Source of the DNA: Metopolophium dirhodum
Lineage: Eukaryota; Arthropoda; Insecta; Hemiptera; Aphididae
DNA: 64,000 nucleotides
Assembly: GCF_019925205.1 (NCBI RefSeq)
Contig: NC_083568.1
Span: 2,222,237 to 2,286,236 of the forward strand
Direction: 5' to 3'
Below, one piece after another: positions 39,561 to 53,060 of the stretch. The stretch's first letter is position 1. Every line of letters starts with the position of its first letter. Both the position numbers and the translations under genes were made by a program. Under the pieces are notes generated by a model that saw nothing but the letters and a program-made list of their open reading frames with translations, was not told the DNA's origin and searched no databases.

Positions 39561-42500
39561 CCCCTGGTGCGTATATCAATCGAAATTCAAAGTATTAAAA
39601 AGTCAGAACCTTGACGGACGTTTAGGAAATACACGATGTAGTGGCGGATATATAGGTATATAGGCACTTTTCCGGAGCTGTTACCAGCCCACGAATAATA
39701 ATATACTTGTAAACCGTCTCGGTGACAAGGTTTTAAGCTTTTAACCGAAACATTTTATTTCATATAGTATATAGGTGCCCACTAGATATGTATAGCAAAT
39801 ATGCGTGTACAAATATTGCGAAAGCAATAAAAAATATGACAAAAGTTGTGGATATCACACCGTAATAGATTACAACCTAAGTTAGTTATACATCGTTGCA
39901 GATCACGCTCTATAGATTAAAATTCCAAACATTTTTCATAAAAAAAAAAAATTGCTTTTTATTAAATCAAGTTTATATAAGTTTCTATTCTTTAACTTTT
40001 TAAGCCATTTGAATTTGCATTGTTCCACAATTACAAATTTGATTTATTATTTCACTGAAATTCGAATCTTACAAAAATGCAAATTAAATACATGAGATAT
40101 ATAGCTGTAGGTATAGTAAATTGGATTTGAACTGTGTTCCAGATCTGATAAGAAAATATATAGTTATTTTAGCTGAACTTAATTTTATGGACTCGTAAAT
40201 CAATGGTTCAGAAACCAGAAACTATTGTGCTCATCGTGATCGCGGTTATTGAGCTAGTGTAATATGTTCTCTGTTTAGCAATCTAAACTGAGAATGAACT
40301 ATAATAGTCTCAGCGTACCAATCGTAAAATAAATAATAACATATTATAATCACATTCAAAATGTAATAATAATAATTTGTGATGGACATTTTTCAAATTT
40401 GATATTTTATCGGTTGTTCGCCAATTTGTTTCCGTCGGTACCTTGTTAACTTGATTGGAATAATAATCTCCTCGCGAGATCAATTTGGGTCGTATGCGGG
40501 TTTTTGAGTTGAGGATTTTTAAACATATATTTTAGGTACGGGTGTTAAGGCGCAAAGCTTTGGCACGATTAAAACGGGATTTTATTTTTGATTAAAACCC
40601 GCGATTTTGTGCGTTTGATACTTTGATTGGATCAAACGGTATAGTGTTTTGGTCACCGCAGCTCAACGCTTGGACCGCGAGTGAGCACTTACTATACGGT
40701 GTTTCGGATGCCTATACAAATACGACAACAGATGTTACGATAATGTTGTCGGTGCGTTGGCTAACTGTAATTCCACAGCTTTGCAATATTATTATATTAT
40801 TTGCTATACTTAAACGATGTATATTTGCTCAGTGGACTATATATATACCTATATGTATTTGGTCGTGTACTGCTAATTAGAGGGACGGTTAATACGGAGA
40901 TCCGAGATTACGGATCAATTGTACATTAGTACTTATATGGACATATATGTGTAATTATATATTGCAGGTGTATGAGGTGTGGTGGTGTGTTTCGTTAAAT
41001 GTATATTTCTACACGGTTTGGTTCGCACTTTTCGCAGTCCAGCCGCCCGCGTATACACGAGTGAAAACACATATCTAAGTACGGACACAAAATATAAACT
41101 TTATATCATTTGATTAGGAGTAATAAAATAGTGTAACTCGAGGAGAACATTAAATGGAATTCCAAAGTTAAATTATTTATTTCGCGTCGGACTCTATATA
41201 TAATTAAGGGTAATTAACTATTAAGGGTGTGTGTTTAATAAGTTTATGAAGAGAGACATTAGCAATGGTATGTATACCCTACGCATAGATTTGATTCACG
41301 TTATATATAAAGTTTTTGGATTCCGAATTCGTTTGGCTGTAATGCTCGTGTAGGTCGTATAATGTTTAATAATATATTATGTGCCGGCAGTAGATGTGAA
41401 ATTGAGTTGGCCGTTAAAATGAAAACAAACGTTAGAAAAAATATACTGCGTGTTTCAATTAGGTTTATTCTAAAACAAACGTCATAGGTAATATTATTTT
41501 TTATAGAATCAGAGTTCTGAAAAAAAAAACGGTAGGTACCCGTTCAAATGATGTTTGTATCAATCAATACAATTCGAACTTATCAATACCGCCGGCGTAT
41601 TAATAGTAAGTTTTAAGTAGGTTTAAGTTCTAATAAGGTATATAAAATATAATGGCAGTAACGAAAACGACACTAACAAAATATGTAATAGTCTACTGAC
41701 GATGTAATAATTGTTGTTTATATTACATTTTCTATTTTAAATATAATGTATAAAATAATCAATAATCATATTAATGATATTTTAAGAAAAAAATTATATT
41801 ATTAGAATAAGAACTATTAGGTACCTACAACACATTTCATCAGTCGGTTATATTTCTGTTAACTTTGTTTATGATATACCCAGCCGCCCAGGTATATAAT
41901 ATTATTATTATACTATTACAATTCGGAGAATTCGTGGTATTTTTTGTGATTCGTATTTCTTTTTTTTTAGCGCGAGACAATAACAATAATATTATATATC
42001 CCTAATTTTATATTTCCTTTAAGCTGCAACTGTTTCAGCATTTTATCATCGTTTGTTATTGTGCGTCTTTGCGAACACCGTTCTCAGAGCTATTCTCCCT
42101 TTTGGTTTCGCTCTTTCGTCCGTCCCTTAAGTTATTTCCATTGGACTTGTTTTCGTTACGATTTACGTTTGTACTTAAATAATATTATACGGAATGTTAC
42201 TCGCACTGTAACTGCAGTACTAATAACGATGTTATTAATTTATTCATCGTTCTACGGAATGTTTCAAATTAATTTTATTGACTATTTAAAGTGTTCTCGC
42301 GGCTTTTCTTTAAGTATATTTTATACATTTGATGATACTGACGTTAAACAGCAGTCCTACCGTGTTTGTACAAACAATATTTTATCAATATAAATATCCA
42401 CCCGAGTTCCAAGTCATACTGAATGATGACTAATGCGTCAATGCGGGATCCGTATTTTCATTTTGTATAGGAGGCTCGTAGCCAATGTTTTTTTTATAAT

Positions 42501-43052
42501 TTATGCACTTTTATGTATAAGACGACGAAGAATATCTGAATGTGTTGATTTGGATAATTTTTATACTTTATAATAACTTTATATTAAATTAATAGTATTT
42601 TGTATTGATGACCTCGCATCCCCGTAATTTGATAAATGATAGAATAATATTATTATAAGTATCTAGGTAGAGTTTTCATAACATTTGATTTTTTTCATTT
42701 ATACATTATTCTATGGTTTGGATACCGCGTTAATTTTATGTACATTAATATTTAATGTAAAAATCAATAGTTAGTATTCCAAAACTTAATTATTCATTTT
42801 ATAAAGTAATTATTTAAAATGTGATTAAATAATTTAAACAAATGTAATTTTATAACTGATTAACTAAATTTAAATTGCAGTTATATTAAAGATAATTGAC
42901 ATTTAAACGGACCGCGTATAATCTGACAACCAAATAAAACACGAAAGTCGTCAGATATTTGGTCGGTGATATTCCGAACGAGCGGTAAATAATTATTTAT
43001 TGTACATTATCAGAAAACCATGCTTTGCAGGACAAATTGGCCAGAAAATAAT
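39561..43052. other. Intronic DNA, nothing recognised
   Basis: A patch at 40440-40760 is slightly CpG-richer. The 110-codon frame at 42061-42393 lacks an ATG, family match and splice support at its end. No repeats were recognised. Confidence 0.4.
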
Positions 43053-43154
43053 ATATCGAGTGTTAATCGAGTAAAATGTATCGGGTGCTAATATAATAAA
43101 CGATATCGGGGGTTCTAATAGAGTAAAATTTATCGGGTATTAATAGAATAAAAT
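43053..43154. repeat. Tandem array of four ~25-bp units
   Basis: Units start at about 43053, 43078, 43103 and 43130, each a variant of ATATCGGGTGTTAATAGAGT followed by AAAAT. Unit lengths are 25, 25, 27 and 25 bases. Confidence 0.8.
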
Positions 43155-45273
43155 TTTAAAACGTATATGGATATTACACTTGATTACATTTGCATTCTCG
43201 AAAATCATATGGGACTTTATAGGTGAAATATATTCGTCTATAGTTTTTAAAAACGAGTTTCGGAGTTTCAATCCTGCAGTTAACCGGTAAAATTATTTCG
43301 ACGCATTTAAATTGATCAATGACTTAGTGACGATCTAGTAGAGATGTTTAAAACTTTAAAACTTTATAAACTTATTGGATTTAAATATTGTCTGTATGGC
43401 AAATAACTTTAATATTATTACTCTAATATGATAAACTGGACCTTATTCCTGACGGCTAGCACGGTCGTTCGAATAAGTTGCCATTTACATTTTGATATCA
43501 CTAACTGAAGAGGGTTTTCTCAAAGAGAATAATATAAATAGCTAACTTTTTTGGATTTAGTTATATTTTACTGGCTTGTTTTATCGTACAAAACAGAGAC
43601 GTTTTTTTGTTATTTTCAAATGTATTTATTTCTAAGTTGAATTTGATTTACCTTTTTATATATTATATTTTTAAACGGATATGAATAATTATTGAATATG
43701 ATTGAGTATAATTAATGTTTGTTATTTACTTTTTAATGATATTTACCTGGTCTAATTATATTATTGATTGGAAATTAATGTATAATCAAAAATGCAATAA
43801 TTTTTTTAGAACTACTTATGGCATTAAGCATAATAATAATATTCGTTTGGTTTGTTTGAATGCTTAAAAAATATAAATTTATTGGGAAGCGATAAGGATA
43901 GCTACTACAGTATATTAACTAATTTAATCTTTATTAAAAATTATGTTAAACAATTTGAGATCTAGGTACCGTAACATTAAATTTCATTAAATGTTTTTAA
44001 AATATGTACGGTTGTATCGTATCGTTTGATTCGTCGATTTAATTTAGATAGCCTCAAAAGTTGTGTCGGAAAACACGATTTTTACAAACATATTTACATT
44101 TACAACATGGATGTCTGACGTAACGTAACATGGCCAGTGAACACGTGACTCATTATTCTTATTCTTATTATTTATCGTCGTCGTCGTTATTGATTTATAT
44201 CATGATGTACCTGTCCTGATGTATTATAATAAAAAATAATAATATATTGTTTGGTATAGCATTTAAAACAATAGGTATTATAGTCTTGAACTTTTTAATC
44301 TATTAACAAAGGAAAATGGGAGATTTCCAACAAGTGGCTGTAATATTATACTTACCTACCTATTTATTCGCATTACACTAAAACCACACACACCGGTGAT
44401 TTTGTCACGTCGACCTAAAGGGTATCATCGTTGGGAGTATAATTTGTACAGCTGGATTTCTTGGAACCACTACGATGACGTGCACGTTACGTTCACATAA
44501 TATTATAATAATTACTCGTATTTACCTACACAAAGTGTCCCACGAAGATTTGCCACTCATTATAAGTGGTCGCGGGGCATAATAATAATAATACCAAGGT
44601 TTCCATTAGCCTACGATTTAAAAGCGGGGAAACTCTCACGGGGTGCGTGTAACTAAATAAAAAAAAAATACCAACTGAACGCTGCACTACCTGACAACGT
44701 TGTTTTACCTACCTACCTACCTACGACTCTACCTAATATATTTTACAATCAAATTTCGTCTCACGCGTACCCGTTGTAACTATTTTTTGAAATTCGAACA
44801 AATATAATATATACGCCGCGCCGCCGGGTTTATTGATATTTTATACGATATTATATTATATTATTATTATTGTTGTTGTGATGTACACAATATCATAATG
44901 TGTGTGTACTAGAAATTTAGACGGATATGTCTGCCGGGGATATAATGCGCGCTGTCTAGACCATTTACATTTTGCTAGTGGTTGAGACACGGTCGAGGGG
45001 AACCTAATACATAAATTATTATACTCGACTAACGTTCTAGAATTACAATTCGTGAACTGTACGCGCCGACTGTCGGCTCTTTATATACATGCGCGCGGTA
45101 TCGCTTTTCGAATGTAACGTCTAAAAAGGAATAACGAGAGCATAAAAAAAAACTGTATTCATAATATAACTGATAGGTTAAACTTATCAAAAACTAACCT
45201 ACCGCTGCAGCGTTGAACTTTCGCATCGCATGAAAATTACCATCGTGTACACAACACGCGATACCTGCTGGTA
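43155..45273. other. Intronic DNA with an (ACCT)n run
   Basis: TTACCTACCTACCTACCTAC lies at 44705-44724. Otherwise nothing was recognised. Confidence 0.45.
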
Positions 45274-45456
45274 CAGTCGATTCTCGATAATTCGAATCTC
45301 GAGGGGAATAAAAAAATTAATTCGACTCTACATGTGTTTTACGTGTTACGTAGGTAGTGAGTTACCTCAAACATAACTTAAAAACTCGTCTTCAGGGGGT
45401 GAGAGAAAAATTTGAGTTGTCGAAGTTTTCGAGTTATTATAATAGAGATTCTACTG
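45274..45456. mobile_element. pogo/Tigger-type MITE
   Basis: A 183-base element is flanked by TA. The left end CAGTCGATTCTCGATAATTC is followed by GAATCTCGAGGGG. The right end in reverse complement is CAGTAGAATCTCTATTATAA, followed by TAACTCG. CAGTNGAANCTC-ATAA ends with a TA duplication are characteristic of Tigger/pogo families. It has no coding capacity. Confidence 0.75.
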
Positions 45457-45486
45457 TACACAATTATTATACGAGCATGTATATAA

Positions 45487-45647
45487 CAAGGGCGCAATTA
45501 AGGGGGTGACGAGTGGGATATAGACCCCTCCAGAGCCTTTATAAGAATATATGTATATACCATTCACCAATGTACTAGGACATTTTGTATTTTGTGTGCA
45601 AATAAATATCTACCCCTCCCCAGTACAAATTTCTAATTACGCCACTG
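45487..45647. mobile_element. hAT-type MITE
   Basis: The left end is CAAGGGCGCAATTA and the right end is TAATTACGCCACTG. The 8-base flanks GTATATAA (45479-45486) and GAATATAA (45648-45655) match at seven of eight positions. It lies only 30 bases from the pogo-type MITE before it. Confidence 0.75.
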
Positions 45648-46000
45648 GAATATAATATATATTATTATTACAATTTATTATTATTCAGTGCAAGGCGCTT
45701 ACGGTGAGAATTTAGAGTCGATTCGCACACAAATATAGTACGCACGCACAAGGGGTATTATATAATATATAGGTATAGGTACCTGAAGCATGGGATCCGT
45801 TCTCCTTAGTTATTAAGCACAAGTTAACGTCCAAAGTCATCGGAGAAAGTCTCTGCACGTGTATCATTTTTCAATTAAAGTATGCCTTTATACACGCGCG
45901 CATATAAAAGCAGTTTTTCTTTTAGATTAACAAAATTCGAAGTGAATCGAACTTTGTAAACAATTTTATCGAGGCTTCAGCGCGTTTGGGGTAGCAGGTG
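45648..46000. other. Intronic DNA, nothing recognised
   Basis: AT-rich with AGGTATAGGTACCTG at about 45771-45785. No other feature. Confidence 0.4.
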
Positions 46001-46338
46001 GATTCGAGTTTCGCGCTGTTTATTTTATTTTTTTTATTCCTCCACTTCTCGCGTCTTTCTCTCTCTCTCTATTCTCTCTCTGAGTGTTTGAAGTCGGCAT
46101 TGACATTTTCGGAACGATTTATCAATTATTCTCCTACTCGTTTGACACGCGGGGTGGGTGTACGCACTGTACACTAAAGGTACAAGGTACATGCTTGTCA
46201 TGTCGGTTATATTGTATAATGCGTATAACTATACCTCGCCGGAGTGGCGTGTTCTCCTCTAGTCCGCTCGTGAACGGAACACGTCGTTTCGAGTGTCAAT
46301 CTCGAAATAATAATACAACACAACGTTATAATAACTGA

Positions 46339-46371
<33 letters not shown>

Positions 46372-46900
46372 CCAGAGTGATTTTTAGAATTTTATTCGCG
46401 AGACGTAGCACGAAGTGTGTAACCGGACAACAACCTTCGATCGTGTTTTATAATTATTTGACGGTTTTCACAGACCCGAGTACTGGGAATTCTGATTGCC
46501 GGGTGGCTTTTGAACGAGCTTTTTTACGAATTGCTCTGCAGTCCGGATTATGTAGAAGAGCACTACGGTAGACTACGGACACAATGCGTCCACCTCGTTA
46601 TTTTGTTGAAAAACTATTTCCCGTTTTCATAACTGTCGTGGTCGGTCATCACGCAGCAATATATACGTAGGTAGAAGTAAATCTCGAACCGTCATCGGTG
46701 GTGGGACACACGATTTTAAATATCGTTTGCGCCGCCGACTGTTGACAGGATGTTAAAGAGCGAATATGACGCCGGGCGATTCACAATAATCGTGTATTTT
46801 TGCAATTCTCGTAAAATCGTTTATCCGACACACACGCTAGAAGTGCCGAGTTACAGATAATAATAATATGAAAAAAAAATAGAAACGACTAGGTCATGAA
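46001..46900. other. CpG-denser patch with (CT)n and (ATT)n tracts
   Basis: A CT-rich run lies at 46054-46082 and an (ATT)n run at 46340-46371. CpG is visibly more frequent than in surrounding intron. Open frames at 46084-46338 and 46377-46571 encode no recognised domain. It could be an alternative promoter with a pyrimidine-rich leader; this is inference only. Confidence 0.3.
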
Positions 46901-48860
46901 AAACTTGCAAGTTTCGTATTTTGTATTATAATATATTACGTATATATTATACAGTTACCGAGAGGAAAACGTACATTTTAAAGTTACACAAAGTCGTACT
47001 AGATTCTGTAACTTCGTTACAGTCCGCCAGCTATGGGGATAACCACAGTGTAATACTTTCGTGGTGCATAATATATAATACAATCGATTACGGTCGTATT
47101 TCGAGGGAGGGGTGTTGTGGCATTGTCAAAGAAAATTATCTTGAGGGATGAAAAATTCGTTTTGGAAAGAAAAAAATAGTCGCACGATGTTGTCCCTCCA
47201 TCACACCGCCGGCACAATCACCACCCACCGACAGTGACTAACACACGTATACTTTGGAGTACACTTCACGCAACATACAAGCGAACATATTTTTCATATA
47301 TCTGCAGCCAAGTCTTTTCCACGTGGCGTGTTCTCGGAATTGTCTATATACATTGTGTACGAGATCATTCCAACTAAGTCACTATAGCTTTTTCTTTTAC
47401 GAGAGAGCGAAAAAAATAAAACAATTTTATTTTGCGCGCTTATTATATTATTATATTGTGACCTTACTACTGCTACTACAGTACTCGGCGTTTTGAGTAT
47501 GTCTATTTGGTTTTTCACAATATATCTATTGCGTATATATAGATGTCGCACTCGTCTCCTAACAATTACCATGATTTTCACTCGTCCAATTCATCGTCGG
47601 AATGACGACATTGTCCCCTGAAAAAATTTAAATCTCTTATTCTGAATTCCGATCAAGGCTTTCCGCCCGCTCTGTACGTGTATTCCATTCTATATTATTT
47701 ATTTATTTTTTACAACTGTCCCCCCCCCCATGTATATTATAATGTATACGCCCTCAGCCCTCCCTAACATATCTCTAGTTAATTATGAAAACGAACGTTG
47801 AAATTTTGATTTTTCTATATTTTTCGATAAAATCCTAAAGTTCGAATAAATAAGTGTAGTAAGTAATATTATTGCAATAATCAGAATATGTTTTATTTAT
47901 TTTATAAGTTCACATCATATAATTTAGGCTTATTAAGCTACTATTCTGCAGTTTCTAACATGATACGTTCGTGTCTCATACAACTTTTAGAGCGTTAAAT
48001 ACAATAACAATGAATTTTGCTTCAATAAAATTCACAAAAAAAAAACAATATTGTTCACGTCATTGTAAAATGAATAGTTATAATTTTACTTTTTAAAATC
48101 ATTCTGTTTGTTTATGTCTATTTGTTGACATCATACACTATAATCGAGTTTTATATCTAAAAAAAAACCATATTATTATAATTACCTACTGTGTTTTTCT
48201 ATATAATAATTACAAGACTACCTGTGTATATATATTATATAGGTACTGCTGAAAAATCGTACAATATACGAAATATTGAATAATCGCGTTCATAATAATA
48301 TTAGGTATATTATTCTAATATTATTACACAAACTATAAAATCAATACATTCATAAGACGTATCATTATAATATATACGATTGGTAGGTACTTCATATTTT
48401 ATGCATTATACAATATACATATACCCATATAGGTAGTGTGATGTCTTCATTTGATGTACTTGATAGAATTTTTATTCCGAAATAATGTAATCGAAATGAA
48501 AAATAAAAAACACAACCATCTGAGTCAACATATTGGAATACATGGAATATTATATAGTTATCGTGTAACACGATTAATGCGTGACGGTAAATCGGTACAC
48601 ATGTATTTACACTCTGGTGTAATAGCAGTCACCGAATTGAAGCAGTGTGTATAATAATTGTTATTTTGGACAGTTTTAGGTTACACCAGCTTGTCGTGTT
48701 CGCAAAACATTTAATATACATCACGCACCAAACAAACTAAAATGAAAAAACAAATTTACACCATCTCTATATAAATGCATCGTGTAGCACACCTGATGCC
48801 GGGTTTTCAGAATTTTCGTAGACTCGACGCCACTATTAAATCCATTACCTATAAAATATT
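46901..48860. other. Intronic DNA, nothing recognised
   Basis: Short overlapping open frames at 46921-47581 on both strands are unassigned. A C9 tract near 47721 is noted. Confidence 0.4.
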
Positions 48861-48913
48861 ATAATATAATAGCAATACAACATAATATAATAGCAATACA
48901 GCATAATATAATA
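48861..48913. repeat. 21-bp tandem repeat, 2.5 units
   Basis: ATAATATAATAGCAATACAR followed by C is repeated at 48861 and 48882, with a partial third unit. Confidence 0.85.
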
Positions 48914-51120
48914 CGAGAGCCCTCAGACACCTGCGGCTGGCACAGCGACGCAATGTGTCACGCACTGATCGATTTCAAACTACAATTTTTTTTCACTTAT
49001 TCGATATCGTTGTTATTCAAAATCTCGAAACAAGTGAAATAAAAAATAATACGTTATTCCCACGAAAATAAGTAACAATATTATCTATATATTTTTCTAT
49101 TTGAGTCGCGTATCTATATATACATCTACGCGTGGTGCACTTTTTAAACAGTCATGTATTTTCTATTTGACATATTAAAATTATTCGTCTCTTAAACGGA
49201 AACACAAGACACCTCTGTTAGGTTACTGTACGTGTTGGGAATGTTTTATTATCGACGCGTGTGTTTAGAGAATTATATATTATAATGATATTTCTCGATA
49301 AACATTAATACATTATTTAATCGATAATACGTGAAAATTTAAATGTGTTTATAGACAAATTTCCAAGGAGTCATGTCGTGCATTATATCGCGCGCTGAGA
49401 ACAAAAAGGTTCTATACATTCGTTTAATTTTCAACTGTGCATTTTTTGATCTAACAATAACGATAACCTGAAAAAAATTATTTGCCATCAAACTGCTCTC
49501 CTGAACACTTTGGATATTGTGACATAGAACTTTTTCGTTTTCAGCTCGCGATATAACGGCAGTGTTATCTATGCGTATTGATAAATAAACACTTAAAGTA
49601 ATCATGGTTATTTTTTTAATTCAAATGTTTTATAATAAATTGTTATTTACGTTACATATAACGACATAACGGCATGATGACGATCGGTAAAAGTATCGAA
49701 ATGATTGGGTATAATATACAATGATCGAAATATCACATCCATACGACTATATATATATTGTATCTAACAATCCTAGCGGAACGAATTATTTGTAAGTTGT
49801 CTCTTGACGATTGATGTAACGAAAGCATCGACCGACCGACAAAAATAAGAATTCAGGAATATCGTACATTTTATACATTGTGCCGAACGGATACGTCGTA
49901 TAATATTATTAATATTATATCGTAAGATAAAATACATTTGGATTTTGGGCGTATTTGAAAAATTGTACGAATAGCTAAAACATGTTCTGATTTATCCGAA
50001 TGATTTAAAATGGGTATACGACATTATTGGTCCCGAAAACCCTATCGGCTATACTTGGTATTTGTTTATACATTTTTAAATCGAAAAACAACTTACTTAC
50101 ATGTCACATTTATAATTACTTATGTACTTTACGACTTTAAAAATTCAGACGAACCATTTTTTAACCTTACTTATACCCGATTCAGTTATAATCCTAATGA
50201 TTACTTAAATTTTGTAAGACATTCAACAGACGCATCGAAATAATATAATTGCAGTACCTATAATGGGTGATAGGGTGAGGAAGCCTTTAGACCGAGTTTT
50301 TTTAACGTAATTTCATTACCTACTAATTATGATATACCTAGTCAAAATATTATTGTAAGCTAGACATGTTTGTCGATACTGCAAATATGTCATATAATAC
50401 AAATCTGTCATATAAATATTTAATATCAGCTATTGGAAAGAATCCGTTGGACAAAAAGCACATCATTAAACGCGACTTACCATTCTTATTAATATTATAG
50501 ATAAGACGTATTACCTACATCATGACGCATAAACTATTTATACGGTTGTATAACCGTGGTATGGACAAAAACAAAAGGCTGCTGGCTCGCATTGATAACA
50601 CGACCGACGTTATATGTCGGCCTTTCAGGTTCGTATTCGGAATCCAAATCTCTAAATACAGCATTTATTACATTTCTTGTTTGACATTTCAAATTATAAA
50701 ATAAAACGTTAAGAAAATACAGGTCCAATATAAATTCGTTTTTAAAAAAATCAATATTTCAGACAGTACGTCCGAACCAAACGTCAAATACCTACATCGA
50801 GTAGAACAAACAATATCAAAAGAATAAAATTCAACGTTGATTTCAAGGTGTGACGAGTAAAAAAGGTACCTAATTATTTTTATTTCCACTCCCTATTTCT
50901 TCGTGTAACCCCAGGATTCGCATTTGAATGACTCTCATTATTTATACGTCATAATATAATCTATATAATTAAGCATTTCAGTGGTGGTACATTGAACAAT
51001 ACGTCTATTTTTGTATTTTGTCATATGACTCTAACCAATTTCCTCTAAACTACGAAGAAATTATCGGTTAATGCTTTGAAAACCATCAGTTGGCTTCTAA
51101 GATTAAGTACGAATAATTCG
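48914..51120. other. AT-rich intronic DNA, nothing recognised
   Basis: No supported gene or repeat. Frames at 49339-49605, 50010-50243 and 50522-50889 are short and A/T-rich. Confidence 0.45.
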
Positions 51121-51875
51121 AAGGGTCCGGTGCAATAACAAGATAAATCCACTTTTTAAATTTTTCAGGAGACATAAATAACAGTTTTACTATCCCCCCC
51201 TCCCCTTGATCAAATTACTGTTTCAAAAATTGATTTTTATGGTTTAGATGTATATATAACAGTACATTAACTCTTATTACTTTTGAATAAATGTTTATAA
51301 TTTTAATTAATTAATTATAAATTGATGGAGATATATTGGTTTTGACACAAAATTATAATTCATATTTTTTTTTATATCTCAAAAATACTTGCAATATTTG
51401 TACTAAATAATCTTAAAAAACATTAACAATGTGTAACCATACCTATATTTATGATAATCCAACCGATCACAAACGTTTGTTAAAAGAAATTGAGCTAATT
51501 CTGTGTTTTAAGGAGATACCTGGAGATTCCAACACGTTTTGATAGCTGATAAGTAACGTAAACTGGAACCGTGGTAACATAAAAGTAAATAATAATAAAT
51601 ATACTAATATTATAAAGTAATATGAAGGTTACAGTGGTTACAAAATGTTAAATGATATAATATTTATGTCTATGCCAGTTGGTAAATGTGTAAAGTACAG
51701 TGTTTACATCGTTCGGAAAAAAAAACAGATATCTCCGGAGATATAAGCTTATCTATCAGTCGGATATGTATCGTTATTACACCTAAATGTAGACAAAATT
51801 TTCCACAATCAGAATATGTCAAAACATGCATTTTGATAAAAATGGAGATATCTTGTTATTGCACCGGACCCTTAA
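51121..51875. mobile_element. TIR DNA element of unassigned class
   Basis: The left end AAGGGTCCGGTGCAATAACA then AGATA is matched in inverted orientation by the right end (reverse complement TTAAGGGTCCGGTGCAATAA then CAAGATA). This is a near-perfect repeat of at least 23 bases, and weaker similarity continues inward. Inside, at 51729-51744, is the perfect palindrome ATATCTCCGGAGATAT. The 90-codon frame at 51686-51958 runs through the right TIR and is not conserved in kind. I could not settle the target duplication. Confidence 0.72.
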
Positions 51876-52440
51876 GAAATTTGTTAAAATTATTAGTCCT
51901 TTCCCTTGTTTTTTTCTTGATCCTTTTGACTGATATCCGACCCTGCAGTAACTCATAAGCCATTAATAATAGAATCATACTTCTAAAATTATTGGATTAA
52001 ACCTTTACTCATAGGTTTATTAAATGGAAAGCCACAAATAATAATTTAGTATTTTGATATTATAACAATTAAAGTTTAGACGATAAATGTTATTTTACTT
52101 TTTAAAGTATCTATTTGAAAACTTCAGAAATCGATGGGATACGAATTAACAACTACGTGTCATATAGGCACAATATTATGAACGCGCCTATAGAAGTTCA
52201 CCGTTGACTTATATGTCGGGAATGTTACACTTGTGCTTAATCATGATATCGTACATACAACTTGTATTTGTATAATATATAATAATTATTATTCATAGTA
52301 TTATTATTATACCATTGTAAATTACTCTTATTCACTTATTTACGTGGACGACCAATTTTAGGATGACGTTTGAAATTTAAAAATATTTAAAATCTACTAA
52401 GGTTTGGAATTTTGGAGTAGCTCAAGGCCCTCGGCGTTCA
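51876..52440. other. AT-rich intronic DNA, nothing recognised
   Basis: No recognised features. Confidence 0.45.
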
Positions 52441-52448
52441 CTTTCCCT

Positions 52449-52468
52449 ACACACACACACACACACAC
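52449..52468. repeat. (AC)10 microsatellite
   Basis: An uninterrupted AC run. Confidence 0.95.
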
Positions 52469-52575
52469 ATGGACGTTGTCTCATGTGGTGGCGCACGAGA
52501 AACGAATTCGGTAGAGTTGGCCACCACACGTCTAGATGTGGGGACGGCGGGTCGGGTCTGCACACGTCTCGTAGT

Positions 52576-52734
52576 CAGTGGCGTATTTACGGGGGGGGGG
52601 GGGACCTCCCTTAGGCTGTATATAATGGGCAAAATTTTTCGGAATCCTAACTTAAGACGTCTAGCTTTAAAAGCGGGACTACTAAATAAAATCATATCCC
52701 CCCACCCCATGACAAAAACCTAAATACGCCACTG
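52576..52734. mobile_element. hAT-type MITE with a G13 tract
   Basis: CAGTGGCGTATTTA at the left is the exact complement of TAAATACGCCACTG at the right. The 8-base flanks CTCGTAGT (52568-52575) and CTCGAGGT (52735-52742) agree at six of eight. G13 lies at 52591-52603. Two open frames of about 85 codons over it on opposite strands are artefacts. Confidence 0.82.
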
Positions 52735-53060
52735 CTCGAGGTCGGTGTCTTAGCCTTCGCTTAAGCCGCGGAAATTCGTAAATCGAATACCCCTCGAAAT
52801 CGTCCGCATAGTTACCACAAGCCGCAGTATTATTGGGATATATTTGGTGGGATAGCGATGATAATTTGTTCGTTTGCCAGGCTATGTGGTGGTGGTAGTG
52901 GTGGCGATGATGATAGTGGTGGTGGTGCTTTGACCGCGTTTAACAAAGCGTCCAGACAGTGTGAACAGACAGACGGCTTTCGTGCGCCCGCGCGATTGCA
53001 AGTTACGACGATGGTCGTTGTGGTGGCTGTGGTCCGCGATTGATTTTACGCGGCTCTTCA
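52735..53060. repeat. GC-richer stretch with GTG/GAT triplet repeats
   Basis: TGGTGGTGGTAGTGGTGGCG, GATGATGATAG and GGTGGTGGTG lie at about 52885-52930. Short frames on both strands (52858-53067) reflect the triplets. Confidence 0.5.

Noticed and set aside
42061..42393. 110-codon plus-strand frame
   Set aside because: It has no ATG at the start, no recognisable domain, A/T-driven composition and no supporting donor site.
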